This document shows positions 1 to 8,350 of a DNA stretch of 43,426 nt, in pieces (position 1 is the stretch's first letter; every line of letters starts with the position of its first letter). The notes beneath the pieces were generated by a model, which ran no database searches, was not told where the DNA came from, and saw only the letters and a program-made list of their open reading frames with translations. The DNA is from Jannaschia formosa. GTDB taxonomy: Bacteria > Pseudomonadota > Alphaproteobacteria > Rhodobacterales > Rhodobacteraceae. Both the position numbers and the translations under genes were made by a program. The stretch covers positions 1-43,426 of the forward strand of contig NZ_QPLJ01000029.1 of assembly GCF_003340555.1 (NCBI RefSeq), written 5' to 3'.

Positions 1-1
1 C

Positions 2-82
2 ACCGCCCATGGCGGGCAGCCGCCCGCCGTGGTCTACTTCAACACCATCAAAACCGATCAGCAGGCGCAGGCAGTAGCTTAA
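2..82 (+). pseudogene. C-terminal end of an IS3-type transposase (partial)
   Basis: The frame open from the window edge encodes about 26 residues that include GGQPPAVVYFN and end DQQAQAVA before TAA. This resembles the C-terminal tail of IS3-family integrase-core (DDE) transposases common in alphaproteobacteria. The catalytic part lies outside the window, so it cannot be judged whether the element is intact. The next gene is unrelated and in the same direction, so this is the left border of the sugar cluster. The family assignment rests on recall of similar tails. Confidence 0.55.
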
Positions 83-95
83 ATATCCCCAAAAA

Positions 96-121
96 CTGTC
101 CAAGGATCGGGGAGTAGCTCA
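96..121 (+). repeat. candidate right terminal end of the IS3-type element
   Basis: Just after the transposase stop, the stretch ending GGGGAGTAGCTCA at 121 has the terminal TCA expected for IS3-family right ends, whose termini read TGA inward. The matching left end is outside the window, so the inverted repeat and target duplication cannot be tested. Confidence 0.35.
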
Positions 122-150
122 GGCACTGTCCCCAAGCCACACCATCGCGA

Positions 151-179
151 TTGCCCGGAGCCTCGGCCAAGCCTAACAT
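151..179 (+). promoter_or_regulatory. sigma70-like promoter of the GntR regulator
   Basis: TTGCCC at 151-156 and TAACAT at 174-179 are separated by exactly 17 bases. Each matches four of six consensus positions. A start site six to seven bases past the -10 box would fall on the A of the ATG at 186, which implies a leaderless transcript. The operator at 176-189 covers the -10 box and the predicted start, a layout suited to autorepression. Confidence 0.5.
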
Positions 180-189
180 GCTAGCATGT
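176..189. promoter_or_regulatory. operator copy 1 (perfect palindrome)
   Basis: ACATGCTAGCATGT is a perfect 14-base palindrome. Near-identical copies lie at 4595-4608, 8334-8349 and 11278-11291, each in a promoter region of the same sugar cluster. This is the best copy and overlaps the start codon of the GntR gene. Assigning it to that regulator is inference from position and repetition. Confidence 0.7.
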
Positions 190-905
190 CTTCCCCCTCT
201 CCTGACGCGGCCCTGTCGCTCGGCGGTCTCTCCGCTCAGGAGGGGACCCTTGCGCGGCGCACCTACCTGACGCTGCGGGCCGCCATCGTCGAGCTTCGCG
301 TCGCTCCCGGTGCCGCGCTCCGCAAGGAGGCGATCTGCAAGGAGCTCGGCGTCTCCCGCTCGCCGGTCAGCGAGGCGATGGCGAAGCTCGCCGCGGAAGG
401 GCTGGTCCAGATCGTGCCGCAGGCGGGCAGCTTCGTCGCGCCCCTCTCCCTTCCCGAGATCCGCGAGGGCGCCTTTCTGCGCGAGGCCATCGAGCTTGCC
501 GCCATCGAGCATCTCGCCCCCCGCATCACCGACGACCAGATCCAGGCCCTGCGACGCACCCTCGCCATGCAGGCCGCGCTGGTCGAGGAGGGCGATCGCG
601 ACGGGTTCTACGCGCTCGACGCGCAGATGCACGGGATGCTGCTGGACTTCACCGGCTACCGCCGGCTCGCGATCGTGGCCGACAGCGCCTTCGTCCATGT
701 CGACCGGGCGCGGCGGCTGATCCTGCCGCAGGGCCGCCGCGTCGCCGACACGCTGGAGGAGCATCGCGCCGTGCTCGCCGCGCTTGAGGCGCGCGACCCG
801 GACGCGGCGCGTACGGCGCTCCGCCACCACCTGCGGCAGTTGATGCACCACCTCACCCGCCTTGCTGCAGACCGCGCCGGCCTGTTCCAGCCCGAGGAGA
901 CCTGA
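186..905 (+). CDS. GntR/FadR-family transcriptional regulator of the sugar cluster
   Basis: This 239-residue protein has an N-terminal winged helix-turn-helix (about residues 20-85; ELGVSRSPVSEAMAKLAAEGLV is split here as ELGVSRSPVSEAM and KLAAEGLV), followed by an all-helical FCD ligand-binding domain (about 95-230). The FCD domain has DAQMH, EEHRAVLAALEARD and a terminal HH-rich helix that in this family often binds a metal or acid ligand. No Shine-Dalgarno precedes the ATG at 186; the promoter at 151-179 predicts a leaderless message. The stop overlaps the next start (TGATG). It is probably the repressor of the surrounding sugar genes, acting at the palindrome found four times in the cluster. 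The inducer is unknown and could be a sugar acid or phosphate. Confidence 0.9.
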   Translation: MSSPSPDAALSLGGLSAQEGTLARRTYLTLRAAIVELRVAPGAALRKEAICKELGVSRSPVSEAMAKLAAEGLVQIVPQAGSFVAPLSLPEIREGAFLREAIELAAIEHLAPRITDDQIQALRRTLAMQAALVEEGDRDGFYALDAQMHGMLLDFTGYRRLAIVADSAFVHVDRARRLILPQGRRVADTLEEHRAVLAALEARDPDAARTALRHHLRQLMHHLTRLAADRAGLFQPEET

Positions 906-1882
906 TGACCATCGCCAACCGCCCGCGCTACGCGGCCCGGCTCAACGCCTTCAAGCCCCGTGCCCGGGACCTCGGTGGCGGCATCGCCGGAATGATCGCT
1001 GCCGCCGGCGAGGTCGGCGGGCTCGACGCCGCCGATCTGAACTACCCCGACCATTTCGAGGGCCAGGGTACGGGCGAGCTGTCGGACATGCTGGCGCGCG
1101 CAGGGCTGGGACTGAACGGGTTGGCGATGCGCTACTATACCGAGCCGAGCCTCGCAATCGGGGCCTTCACCAATCCCGATCCGGCCGTGCGGCAGGCGGC
1201 GGTCGACCTGACGAAGCGCGGCATCGACGCCTGCCGCGCGATGGGCGGGTCGGTCATGACGCTCTGGATGGGGCAGGACGGGTTCGACTACGCCTTGCAG
1301 GCCGATTACGGCGCGATGTGGGACGACACGATCGCCGCGCTTCGGGCCGTCGCCGACCACGATCCCGGAATGGACGTGGCGGTGGAGTACAAGCCGAACG
1401 AGCCCCGCGCCTACGCGCTAATGCCCGATGTCGGCACGACGATCCTGGGCGTGCGGGAGGCGGACCGGCCGAACCTGGGCGTGACGCTCGACTTCGCCCA
1501 TGTCCTCTATGCCGATGAGATGCCCGCCCATGCCGCGCATCTGATCCATCGCTGGTCGCGGCTGCTGGGTGTGCATCTGAACGACGGCTACGGCAAGCGC
1601 GACGACGGGCTGATGGTCGGCACGGTCCATCCCGTCGCCACGGTCGAGCTGTTCGTCGAGCTGGACCGCATCGGCTATGACGGCGTCGTCTATTTCGACA
1701 CCTTCCCCGATCATGGCGGCCTCGACCCCGTCGAGGAGGCGCGGACCAACCTCGCGCTGGTGGAGCGGCTGCGGACCCTCGCGAGCGAGATCGGCGCCCT
1801 GCCGGAGCTGCGAGCCGCCATCGCCCGCCAGGACGCCGCCGCCTCGCAGCGGATCGTCGCGCGGGCGCTCTACGGCGCATGA
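905..1882 (+). CDS. sugar phosphate isomerase/epimerase (xylose-isomerase-like TIM barrel)
   Basis: This 325-residue protein belongs to the AP-endonuclease-2/xylose-isomerase-like TIM-barrel superfamily. Likely divalent-metal ligands are spread along the barrel: Glu in VAVEYKPNE, Asp in VTLDFAHVLYADE, His and Asp in HLNDGYGKRDDG, and Asp in YFDTFPDHGG. Members isomerise or epimerise free sugars or keto-sugar acids in the cytoplasm. The start overlaps the regulator stop and the end overlaps the PfkB kinase (ATGA), so the three form one operon under the promoter at 151. The kinase next door suggests it makes a ketose that is then phosphorylated. The exact sugar cannot be read from sequence. Confidence 0.85.
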   Translation: MTIANRPRYAARLNAFKPRARDLGGGIAGMIAAAGEVGGLDAADLNYPDHFEGQGTGELSDMLARAGLGLNGLAMRYYTEPSLAIGAFTNPDPAVRQAAVDLTKRGIDACRAMGGSVMTLWMGQDGFDYALQADYGAMWDDTIAALRAVADHDPGMDVAVEYKPNEPRAYALMPDVGTTILGVREADRPNLGVTLDFAHVLYADEMPAHAAHLIHRWSRLLGVHLNDGYGKRDDGLMVGTVHPVATVELFVELDRIGYDGVVYFDTFPDHGGLDPVEEARTNLALVERLRTLASEIGALPELRAAIARQDAAASQRIVARALYGA

Positions 1883-2661
1883 TCTACGTCCTCGGTTCGC
1901 TGCACTGGGACGTGGTCGTCCGCGCGCCGCGCCTGCCAGCGCTCGACGAGACGCTGCCGGGGCAGGGCGTCGACTACCGATTCGGCGGCAAGGGCGGGAA
2001 CCAAGCGCTGGCGGCCGCGCGGGCGGGGGCGCGGGTGGCCTTCGCCGGGGCGGTCGGGCACGACGACCCCGGCGCGCGGATGCTGGCCGTGCTGGACGAG
2101 GCAGGCGTCGATACCTCCGGCATCCGGCGCGTCGACACGGCCTCCGGCATGTCGGTGGCCATCGAGACCCAAGGCGGCGATTACGGCGCCGTCGTCGTCA
2201 CCGGCGCCAATGCGCGGGCCGTGCCCGATCCGATCCCGTCCGGTGTCACCACGGCGCTGATCCAGAACGAGGTGCCGGAGACCGCGAACCTCGCGCTCTC
2301 CCGCGCGCTGCCGCGACAGGCCCGGCTGATCCTCAATGCGGCGCCTGCGCGGCCGGTCCCGGCCGAGTTGATGGCGCGCGTGGAGCTGCTGGTCGTCAAC
2401 CGGGTCGAGGCCGCGCAGATGGGCGCCGCCGCCTTCGGGAGCTGGATCACGGTCGAGACGCTGGGCGCCGATGGTCTGCGCCTCCACCGCGAGGGGAGCG
2501 TCACGCATCACCCGGCGCCGAAGGTCGATGTCGTCTCCAGCCACGGCGCGGGGGACGTCTTCTGCGGCACGCTTGCCGCAGCGCTCGATCGGGGGGAGGA
2601 CATCGAGGAGGCGCTCGCCCATGCCCAGCTCGGGGCGGCCAGGCATGTGTCCCGCGCCTGA
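1879..2661 (+). CDS. PfkB-family (ribokinase-like) carbohydrate kinase
   Basis: This 260-residue protein is short for the PfkB family, which usually has about 300. The first PfkB signature appears as GGKGGNQALAAARAGARVAF (about 35-55). The second appears as SSHGAGDVFCGTLAAAL near residue 220, with the GAGD anion hole and catalytic Asp. It should use ATP to phosphorylate the hydroxymethyl group of a sugar. It is translationally coupled to the TIM-barrel gene by an ATGA overlap. A second, full-length PfkB kinase lies at 12849-13772, so the cluster has two non-identical ribokinase-like enzymes as well as an FGGY kinase. Confidence 0.85.
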   Translation: MIYVLGSLHWDVVVRAPRLPALDETLPGQGVDYRFGGKGGNQALAAARAGARVAFAGAVGHDDPGARMLAVLDEAGVDTSGIRRVDTASGMSVAIETQGGDYGAVVVTGANARAVPDPIPSGVTTALIQNEVPETANLALSRALPRQARLILNAAPARPVPAELMARVELLVVNRVEAAQMGAAAFGSWITVETLGADGLRLHREGSVTHHPAPKVDVVSSHGAGDVFCGTLAAALDRGEDIEEALAHAQLGAARHVSRA

Positions 2662-2715
2662 CCCCTCCTTCGATGTCTCTCGGATATGCCGACGAGCGGC
2701 GGCGTTCTCCGCCCC

Positions 2716-3543
2716 CTACACGCGATAGAACCGCGCCGCCGTTCCGCCGAACACCTCCGCCCGCGTCGCCTTCGGCAGATCGGCGCAGAGGTCTTCCGCC
2801 GCCGACAGCCAGTCGTCGTATTCCGCGCGCAGGCGGCAGACCGGCCAGTCCGAGCCCCACATCACACGCTCCGGCCCGAAGGCGTCGAGCACATGTTCGG
2901 CATAGGGGCGCAGGTCGTCCACGGACCAGCCCCGCGCCGCCTCGGTGACGAGGCCCGACAGCTTCACGCAGGCCCGCGTGTCGCGGGCGAGCCGCGTCAT
3001 CCCGTCGGCCCAGTAGCGGAAGCCGCCGCCGCCTGCGATGTCGGGCTTCAGGCAGTGGTCGACGACCGTCCGCATGTCCGGATGCGCGGTGAGGAGCCGG
3101 TGGAAGTTCGCCAGATGCCGAGGAAAGCCCAGCGCGTCGAAGGTCAGGTCCAGCTCGGTCACGGCGGCGTAGCCCCAGGCGACGTCGTCCCGCAGCATCC
3201 AGTCTTCGTCCGGAATGTCCTGGATCATCGGCCGCACGCCGAGGAACTTCGGATGCCTCGCCAGACGGTCCAGCGTGGCGCGCTGCCCGGCATCCTCGAA
3301 GTCGATCCATCCGACGACGCCCGCGATCCAGTCCGTCGCGTCGGCGAGGCCCAGCATGTACTCGGTCTCGTCCGTCGTGGCGGCGGCCTGCACGAGGATC
3401 GTGCGGTCGATCCCGTGACGGTTCAGCACCGGCGCCAGGTCCGCGGGGGCATACTGGCGATCGAGGATCGGGTCGCCCTCAGGCATCCAGTCGTGGTCGC
3501 CGCGCAACGGCTGCCAGAGGTGATGATGCGCGTCGATCCTCAT
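2716..3543 (-). CDS. amidohydrolase-2 family lactonase (L-fuconolactonase-like)
   Basis: This 275-residue TIM-barrel metal hydrolase starts MRIDAHHHLW, giving the HxH metal motif of the amidohydrolase-2 family. Later elements are VDHCLKPDI (His), KLSGL and WGSDWPVC, whose Asp is the catalytic or metal-binding residue. The pattern matches L-fucono-1,5-lactonase and related sugar-lactonases. The ATG at 3543 overlaps the stop of the aldo-keto reductase (ATGA), so the two are translated together. This fits oxidation of an aldose to a lactone followed by hydrolysis to the aldonate. No aldonate dehydratase is present in the window, so the rest of the route is elsewhere or different. Confidence 0.82.
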   Translation of the reverse strand: MRIDAHHHLWQPLRGDHDWMPEGDPILDRQYAPADLAPVLNRHGIDRTILVQAAATTDETEYMLGLADATDWIAGVVGWIDFEDAGQRATLDRLARHPKFLGVRPMIQDIPDEDWMLRDDVAWGYAAVTELDLTFDALGFPRHLANFHRLLTAHPDMRTVVDHCLKPDIAGGGGFRYWADGMTRLARDTRACVKLSGLVTEAARGWSVDDLRPYAEHVLDAFGPERVMWGSDWPVCRLRAEYDDWLSAAEDLCADLPKATRAEVFGGTAARFYRV

Positions 3544-4577
3544 GTTGATTGTCCCGTCGGCGCATCCTCCCGCATCAGCCCCTCGGACTTCAGGTCGGAC
3601 CAGAGCGCCGCGGGAATCTCCGCCGCGGCGGCCTGCAGGTTCGACTCCATCTCGGCCACGCCCTGGCCGCCGGGGATGACCGAGACCGTCGTCGGGTGCA
3701 GCAACGGGAACCGGAAGGCCGCGTCGACGAGGCGGACGCCGTGGGCCTGGCAGACCCGCTCGATGGCGGCGACGCGGTCGAGCACGTCCTGCGGTGCGGG
3801 GTCGTAGTTGTAGAAGGCGCCGGGCTTCGGCCCCGTCGCGAGGATACCGCTGTTGTAGGGGCCGCCGGTCACGATGCCGATGCCGCGCGACTCGCAGAGC
3901 GGCAGGAAGGAGGTCAGCGCCTCCTGCTCCAGCAGGGTATAGCGGCCGGCCAGCAGGAAGAGGTCGAAATCGCCGTTCTCGGCGAGCTTCTGGCAGACCT
4001 CCCACTCGTTGACGCCTGCGCCGAAGGCGGTGATGACGCCTTCCTTCCGCATCCTCTCGACCGCGTGGTAGCCGGAGGAAAGAAGCTGGTGGACCTTCGC
4101 GTCCACGTTGGCCCGGCTGCCCTGGTTCGGCACGTCGATGTCGTGGAAGAACAGGATGTCGACCCGGTCGACGCCCAGCCGCTCGAAGCTCGCCTCCAGC
4201 GAGCGCATGACGCCGTCGTAGCTGTAGTCGTAGACCTCCCGCCGGTTTGGGACCTCGAACCACTTGCCGTGGCCGTCCCGCGTCTCGGCCGTCGCCGGCA
4301 CGAGATAGCGGCCGACCTTGGTCGAGAGGACGTAGTCGTCGCGCGGCTTGTCGCGCAGGAACCGGTTGAGCCGCGTCTCCGACAGCCCCAGCCCGTAGAG
4401 CGGTGCGGTGTCGTAGTAGCGCACCCCGGCCTCCCAGGCGCGGTCGAGGATGGCGTCGGCCTCCGCGTCCGAGATCGCGCGGTAGAGATTGCCGAGCGGC
4501 GCCGTGCCGAACCCCAGCTCGGTGAAGGTGAGCCCGCCCTTGCCGAGGCGGTCCCAGTGTCTGGTCTTGAGCGTCAT
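3540..4577 (-). CDS. aldo/keto reductase, D-threo-aldose/L-fucose 1-dehydrogenase-like
   Basis: This 345-residue protein has the AKR (beta/alpha)8 fold. The catalytic tetrad is visible: Asp and Tyr in YYDTAPLYG, Lys in LSTKVGR, and His in ILFFHDID. The cofactor is expected to be NAD(P). The closest recognisable subgroup is the L-galactose, L-fucose and D-threo-aldose 1-dehydrogenases, which make aldonolactones. I chose the ATG at 4577 because GGGAGGA precedes it by a normal distance on this strand; the ATG at 4598 lies inside the operator palindrome and lacks such a site. It is divergent from the FGGY kinase, with the operator between them, and leads into the lactonase gene. Confidence 0.87.
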   Translation of the reverse strand: MTLKTRHWDRLGKGGLTFTELGFGTAPLGNLYRAISDAEADAILDRAWEAGVRYYDTAPLYGLGLSETRLNRFLRDKPRDDYVLSTKVGRYLVPATAETRDGHGKWFEVPNRREVYDYSYDGVMRSLEASFERLGVDRVDILFFHDIDVPNQGSRANVDAKVHQLLSSGYHAVERMRKEGVITAFGAGVNEWEVCQKLAENGDFDLFLLAGRYTLLEQEALTSFLPLCESRGIGIVTGGPYNSGILATGPKPGAFYNYDPAPQDVLDRVAAIERVCQAHGVRLVDAAFRFPLLHPTTVSVIPGGQGVAEMESNLQAAAAEIPAALWSDLKSEGLMREDAPTGQST

Positions 4578-4593
4578 GAACGTCCTCCCGGGT

Positions 4594-4609
4594 GACATGC
4601 TAGAATGTC
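4594..4609. promoter_or_regulatory. operator copy 2, between divergent AKR and FGGY kinase genes
   Basis: GACATGCTAGAATGTC matches the palindrome at 176-189 in 13 of its 14 core bases and lies in a 72-base divergent spacer. It could control both directions. The element GCTAGCGTC follows at 4622-4630 and recurs at 11319-11327 after operator copy 4, so a shared promoter element is possible there. Confidence 0.65.
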
Positions 4610-4649
4610 GTCGGCCTCGACGCTAGCGTCCGGGCAAGGGAGGACCACC

Positions 4650-6125
4650 ATGACCTATCTGCTCGGCATCGACATCGGAACATTCGAGGCGAAGGGCGTG
4701 CTGACCACGCCCTCTGGCGAGGTCGTCGCGCAGGCCACGCGGGCGCACCGCATGGACGTGCCGCGCCCGGGCTGGGCCGAGCACGACGCCGAGGGGGTCT
4801 GGTGGGACGGGCTCGTCGCGCTCTGCCGGGACTTGCTGGCGGGACGGGACGGGGGCGCCGTGGTCTGCCTCGCGCTGAGCGGGATCGGCCCCTGCGTTCT
4901 GCCGGTGGACGCGGCGGGCGACCCGCTGGCCCCGGCGATCCTCTATGGCGTGGACGCCCGGGCGGGCGAGCAGATCGAGGCGATGACCGCGCGGCTCGGG
5001 GCCGGGACGATGCTGGAGGTCTCGGGCAACGTGCTGACGACACAGTCGGTGGGGCCGAAGGTCCTCTGGCTGCGGCAGGAGCGGCCGGAGGTCTGGGCCC
5101 GGACCGCGGCCATCGAGACCTGCACGACGTTCCTCGTCCGCCGCCTGACCGGAGAGCGGGTGCTGGACCACCATTCGGCGGGCCAGTGGACGCCCTTCTA
5201 CGACGCGCGCGCGGGCGCCTGGTCCGAGGAGATGTGCGCAGGCGTGGTCGATCCGGCCATGCTGCCCCGGCTCGTCTGGACGACCGAGGTGGTCGGAGAG
5301 GTCACCGCAGAGGCCGCCGCCCGCACCGGCCTCGCCCCCGGCACGCCGGTGACGGCGGGCACCATCGACGCGGCGGCCGAGGCGGTCAGCGTCGGCGTGC
5401 GGGACGCGGGCGACATGATGATCATGTACGGGTCGTCGATGTTCATGATCCAGGTCACGCCCGGCCGGCTGGTCGAGCCCTCGCTCTGGTCCGCGCCCTG
5501 GCTCTGGGAGGGGACCTGGTGCGCGATGGCCGGGCAGGGGACCAGCGGCACCCTGACCCGCTGGTTCCGCGACCTTGCCGCGCGGGAGCTTGGCGACGAC
5601 GCCTTCGCCGCGCTGGTGGCGGAGGCCGAGGCCGTGCCGCCCGGCGCCGAGGGGCTGCTCTGCCTGCCCTACTTCTCGGGCGAGCGCACGCCGATCCAGG
5701 ACCCGAAGGCGAAGGGCGCATTCTTCGGACTGAACCTGACCCATGGGCGCGGGCACATGTTCCGCGCCTTGTGCGAAGGGGTCGCGATGGGCACCGCCCA
5801 TGTGCTGGAGACCTGTCGCGAAGGCGGCGCCGACCCGTCGCGCGTGCTGGCCGTGGGCGGCGGGGTGCGCAACCCGGTCTGGTTGCAGGCGACTTCCGAC
5901 CTGGGCGGGGTGGCGCAGTCGCTCTGCCGGTCGAGCGTGGGGGCCTCCCTGGGCGACGCCTTTCTTGCCGCCTGCGCGGTGGGAGCCTGTTCGCCGGACG
6001 ACATTGCGGCGTGGAACCCGGTCGAGCGGGAGATCGGGCCGGTGGCGCGGGACGAGTATGCGCGGGCTTATCCGCTATGGAGGGAGCTCTACGAGAGCAC
6101 GAGGACCATCGCCCACCGGCTGTGA
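4650..6125 (+). CDS. FGGY-family carbohydrate kinase (xylulokinase/fuculokinase-like)
   Basis: This 491-residue protein has the two actin-like domains of FGGY kinases. The N-terminal phosphate motif is LLGIDIGTFEAKG (about residues 4-16). The C-terminal half has AGTIDAAAEAVSVG with the likely catalytic Asp, and the adenosine-binding stretch VLAVGGGVRNPVW (about 405). It should phosphorylate a ketose or polyol with ATP. The start at 4650 is supported by GGGAGGA eight bases upstream; the in-frame ATG at 4605 lies in the operator. It transcribes away from the aldo-keto reductase and converges on the ABC permease operon. The substrate is unknown; xylulose, fuculose and ribulose are all possible. 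Confidence 0.87.
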   Translation: MTYLLGIDIGTFEAKGVLTTPSGEVVAQATRAHRMDVPRPGWAEHDAEGVWWDGLVALCRDLLAGRDGGAVVCLALSGIGPCVLPVDAAGDPLAPAILYGVDARAGEQIEAMTARLGAGTMLEVSGNVLTTQSVGPKVLWLRQERPEVWARTAAIETCTTFLVRRLTGERVLDHHSAGQWTPFYDARAGAWSEEMCAGVVDPAMLPRLVWTTEVVGEVTAEAAARTGLAPGTPVTAGTIDAAAEAVSVGVRDAGDMMIMYGSSMFMIQVTPGRLVEPSLWSAPWLWEGTWCAMAGQGTSGTLTRWFRDLAARELGDDAFAALVAEAEAVPPGAEGLLCLPYFSGERTPIQDPKAKGAFFGLNLTHGRGHMFRALCEGVAMGTAHVLETCREGGADPSRVLAVGGGVRNPVWLQATSDLGGVAQSLCRSSVGASLGDAFLAACAVGACSPDDIAAWNPVEREIGPVARDEYARAYPLWRELYESTRTIAHRL

Positions 6126-6313
6126 CCCCCGGCGGCCCCGACCGCCCTTGCCCCGACGGAGAGCGCCTTGGGCCCAAACGCGACTGCGGATCGCCGAAAG
6201 ACGGAATCCTCTTCGTCATGGGAGCCATGGGCCGGGTGGACGGGGGCCGTGCTGCGCCACACCAACCGGCGGGCGCGCATGGCCCGCGATCCGGTCCCGC
6301 CCGGGGACGGATG
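6126..6313. other. convergent spacer, nothing recognised
   Basis: These 188 bases lie between the ends of the FGGY kinase and the permease gene, which point towards each other. I see no convincing coding frame and no hairpin followed by a T-run. Confidence 0.4.
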
Positions 6314-7237
6314 TCACTTCACCGCGCCTGCCGCCATCCCCTTGATGATGAACCGCTCCAGCAGGATCCCGATGACTATCAGCGGCAGGATCGCGGCGAA
6401 GCTGAGCGCGGCCATCGACCACCAGGAGATCCCCTGCGATCCCGTCTGCGACGCCACCATCACCGGCAGGGTGTTCGCATGGGTCGAGGTCAGCAGGGCC
6501 GCGAAGAAGTATTCGTTCCAGGTCAGCACCAGCGACAGGATGAAGGCGGCCACCATGCCGGGCAAGGCGATGGGCAGGATGATCGTCAGGAAGGCGCCCC
6601 AGATGCCGAGCCCGTCGACCATCGCGGCCTCTTCCAGCTCGGTCGGGATGGCGGCGAACTGGTCGCGCATGATCCAGATGACGATGGGCAGGACCGTCAG
6701 GGTATAGAGCAGGATCAGGCCGATGCGGCTGTCGAGCAGGTCGAGCTCCCGGTAGAGGATGAGGAAGGGCAGGGCCAGCACGACCGGCGGCAGGATCAGC
6801 TGCGACAGGAAGAAGAACGAGATGTCGTCGTTCTTCATCGGCCCGAACCGGAACGAGAAGCGCGACAGCCCGTAGGCCGCGCAGGAGCCGAGGATCACCG
6901 CCAGCAGAGAGGCGGAGACCGAGATGATGGTGGAGTTCCAGAACCGCCGCAGGAATTCTTCCCGTGGGGTCGAGACCGTGCCGATCGTGTCGGGCGACAG
7001 GCCCAGCGCGCGCCAGCCGAGGCGCTGGGGCTCGAAGTCGACATAGGGGATCATGTTGCCCTGCATCACGTCCGGCGCCGCCTTGAAGCTGGTCGTGACG
7101 GTCCAGTAGATCGGGAAGAGGCAGACGACGGCCCAGGCGATCAGCAGCGCGTAGATCGCCAGCTTCGACAGCGAGAAGGCCGGACGGAAGGTGCGGTCGG
7201 CCTCGCTGTCGCGAAAGATCCGGGTCTCGGCGGTCAT
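6314..7237 (-). CDS. sugar ABC transporter inner-membrane permease (MalG type)
   Basis: This 307-residue membrane protein has six predicted hydrophobic segments, beginning LAIYALLIAWAVVCLFPIYW (about residue 25). The EAA coupling loop reads TELEEAAMVDGLGIWGAFLTI, split as TELEEAAMVDG and LGIWGAFLTI (about 200), and contacts the ATPase. The final segment ends IIKGMAAGAVK, typical of the MalG/CUT1 family. The start overlaps the stop of the MalF-type gene (ATGA at 7237-7234), so the two permease subunits are coupled. With the binding protein at 9525 and the ATPase at 11350 they make one importer, although the genes sit in three transcription units. Confidence 0.92.
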   Translation of the reverse strand: MTAETRIFRDSEADRTFRPAFSLSKLAIYALLIAWAVVCLFPIYWTVTTSFKAAPDVMQGNMIPYVDFEPQRLGWRALGLSPDTIGTVSTPREEFLRRFWNSTIISVSASLLAVILGSCAAYGLSRFSFRFGPMKNDDISFFFLSQLILPPVVLALPFLILYRELDLLDSRIGLILLYTLTVLPIVIWIMRDQFAAIPTELEEAAMVDGLGIWGAFLTIILPIALPGMVAAFILSLVLTWNEYFFAALLTSTHANTLPVMVASQTGSQGISWWSMAALSFAAILPLIVIGILLERFIIKGMAAGAVK

Positions 7238-8337
7238 GTCTGCGGCCGGCTCCACCGGGCGGTCAGCTTCATCAGGGCGGTCATCGCGATGACGATCAGG
7301 ACCAGGTAGATGAAGGCCAGCATCGTCCCGTAGCCCACGTTGGAACGGTCGCGGTATTCGCGGAAGATGAAGCTGGTGACGGTGTCCGTGGCGCCTCCGG
7401 GTCCGCCGGAGGTGATGTTGATGACGATGTCGGCGAGCTTCAGCTTGAAGATGATGCGGATCAGGATGGCCGTGATCGAGACCGGCAGCATCAGCGGGAA
7501 GGTCACCTCCCAGAAGCGGCGCCAAGGGGAGGCGCCATCGACCTCGGCGGCTTCGTGGAGTTCCTTCGGGATCGCCTGGAGGCCTGCGAGGAGCATGATC
7601 ATCATGAACGGGATGTAGGTCCAGGCGTCCATGATCATCATCATGGCGCGTGCGATCTCGGGCGATCCGAAGAAGGATGGATTGTCCCATCCAAGGGTGC
7701 GCGCGAGGCGGGCCATGGGGCCGAAGCGCGGCTCGAACATCGACTTGCCGATCATCCAGGAGACGGCGACGGGGCTGAGCATCAGGGGCAGCAGGAAGGC
7801 CACGCGGAAGAACTTGCGCGCGCGGATCTCGGCGTTGAGGAGGAGGGCGAGGCCGAAGGCGATGACGTATTCGACGAGGATCGCCGCCGTGTAGAGGACC
7901 ATGTTCCACAAGGCGTTGAGATAGAACGGATCTTCCAGCGCCTGCCAGAGATTGTCGAGCCCGTTGAACTTGCGGCCGTCCGGCGAGGCGAGGTTCCAGT
8001 CGCTCATCGCGATGCCGAGGCCGAAGATCAGCGGGAAGACGACCAGCGCGACGACGAAGAGTGCTGCGGGCAGCACGAAGAGCGTGCGCTTGCCCTGCTC
8101 TCCATGCAGTACGACCTGCGCCCAGCAAAGCAGGGTGGCGAAGAGGCAGAAAGCATAAAGCGTGGGGCGCCAAGAGGTTCGTCCGAGGTCCACCAGCCCG
8201 GCCTGGTCTGCCCATTGGGCCAGCGCGGTCGCGATCAGCAGCGCCAGGCCGCCCCGGATCATGAGCTTGCCGCGACGCGTCCGCTCGGGCGTGATCTGGT
8301 CTTCGGTGACGATATGGAGCTCCGACATGGCTGACAT
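7234..8337 (-). CDS. sugar ABC transporter inner-membrane permease (MalF type)
   Basis: This permease of about 367 residues has several hydrophobic segments (GGLALLIATAL, LYAFCLFATLLCW, LPAALFVVALVVF and others). Its EAA loop is KELHEAAEVDGASPWRRF near residue 275. It pairs with the MalG-type subunit. Three in-frame ATGs at 8346, 8337 and 8328 lie in or beside operator copy 3, and none has a Shine-Dalgarno. I prefer 8337 because it stands in the same place relative to the operator as the start of the GntR gene (CTAGC then ATG), suggesting a leaderless message here too. The start is uncertain by a few codons; the product is not. Confidence 0.88.
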   Translation of the reverse strand: MSAMSELHIVTEDQITPERTRRGKLMIRGGLALLIATALAQWADQAGLVDLGRTSWRPTLYAFCLFATLLCWAQVVLHGEQGKRTLFVLPAALFVVALVVFPLIFGLGIAMSDWNLASPDGRKFNGLDNLWQALEDPFYLNALWNMVLYTAAILVEYVIAFGLALLLNAEIRARKFFRVAFLLPLMLSPVAVSWMIGKSMFEPRFGPMARLARTLGWDNPSFFGSPEIARAMMMIMDAWTYIPFMMIMLLAGLQAIPKELHEAAEVDGASPWRRFWEVTFPLMLPVSITAILIRIIFKLKLADIVINITSGGPGGATDTVTSFIFREYRDRSNVGYGTMLAFIYLVLIVIAMTALMKLTARWSRPQT

Positions 8338-8350
8338 GCTAGTCATGTCA
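8332..8350. promoter_or_regulatory. operator copy 3, at the start of the permease operon
   Basis: TGACATGCTAGTCATGTCA is a 19-base inverted repeat of the same type as the palindrome at 176-189 but with one extra base in the centre. It overlaps the candidate start codons of the MalF-type gene, so a bound repressor would block both transcription and initiation. The extra base is unusual for a strict half-site spacing. Confidence 0.65.

Noticed and set aside
48-851. Long open frames opposite the GntR gene and similar frames opposite nearly every gene
   Set aside because: They mirror codon bias of high-GC genes on the other strand, have low-complexity Arg/Gly/Pro/Ala-rich translations and no recognisable domains.
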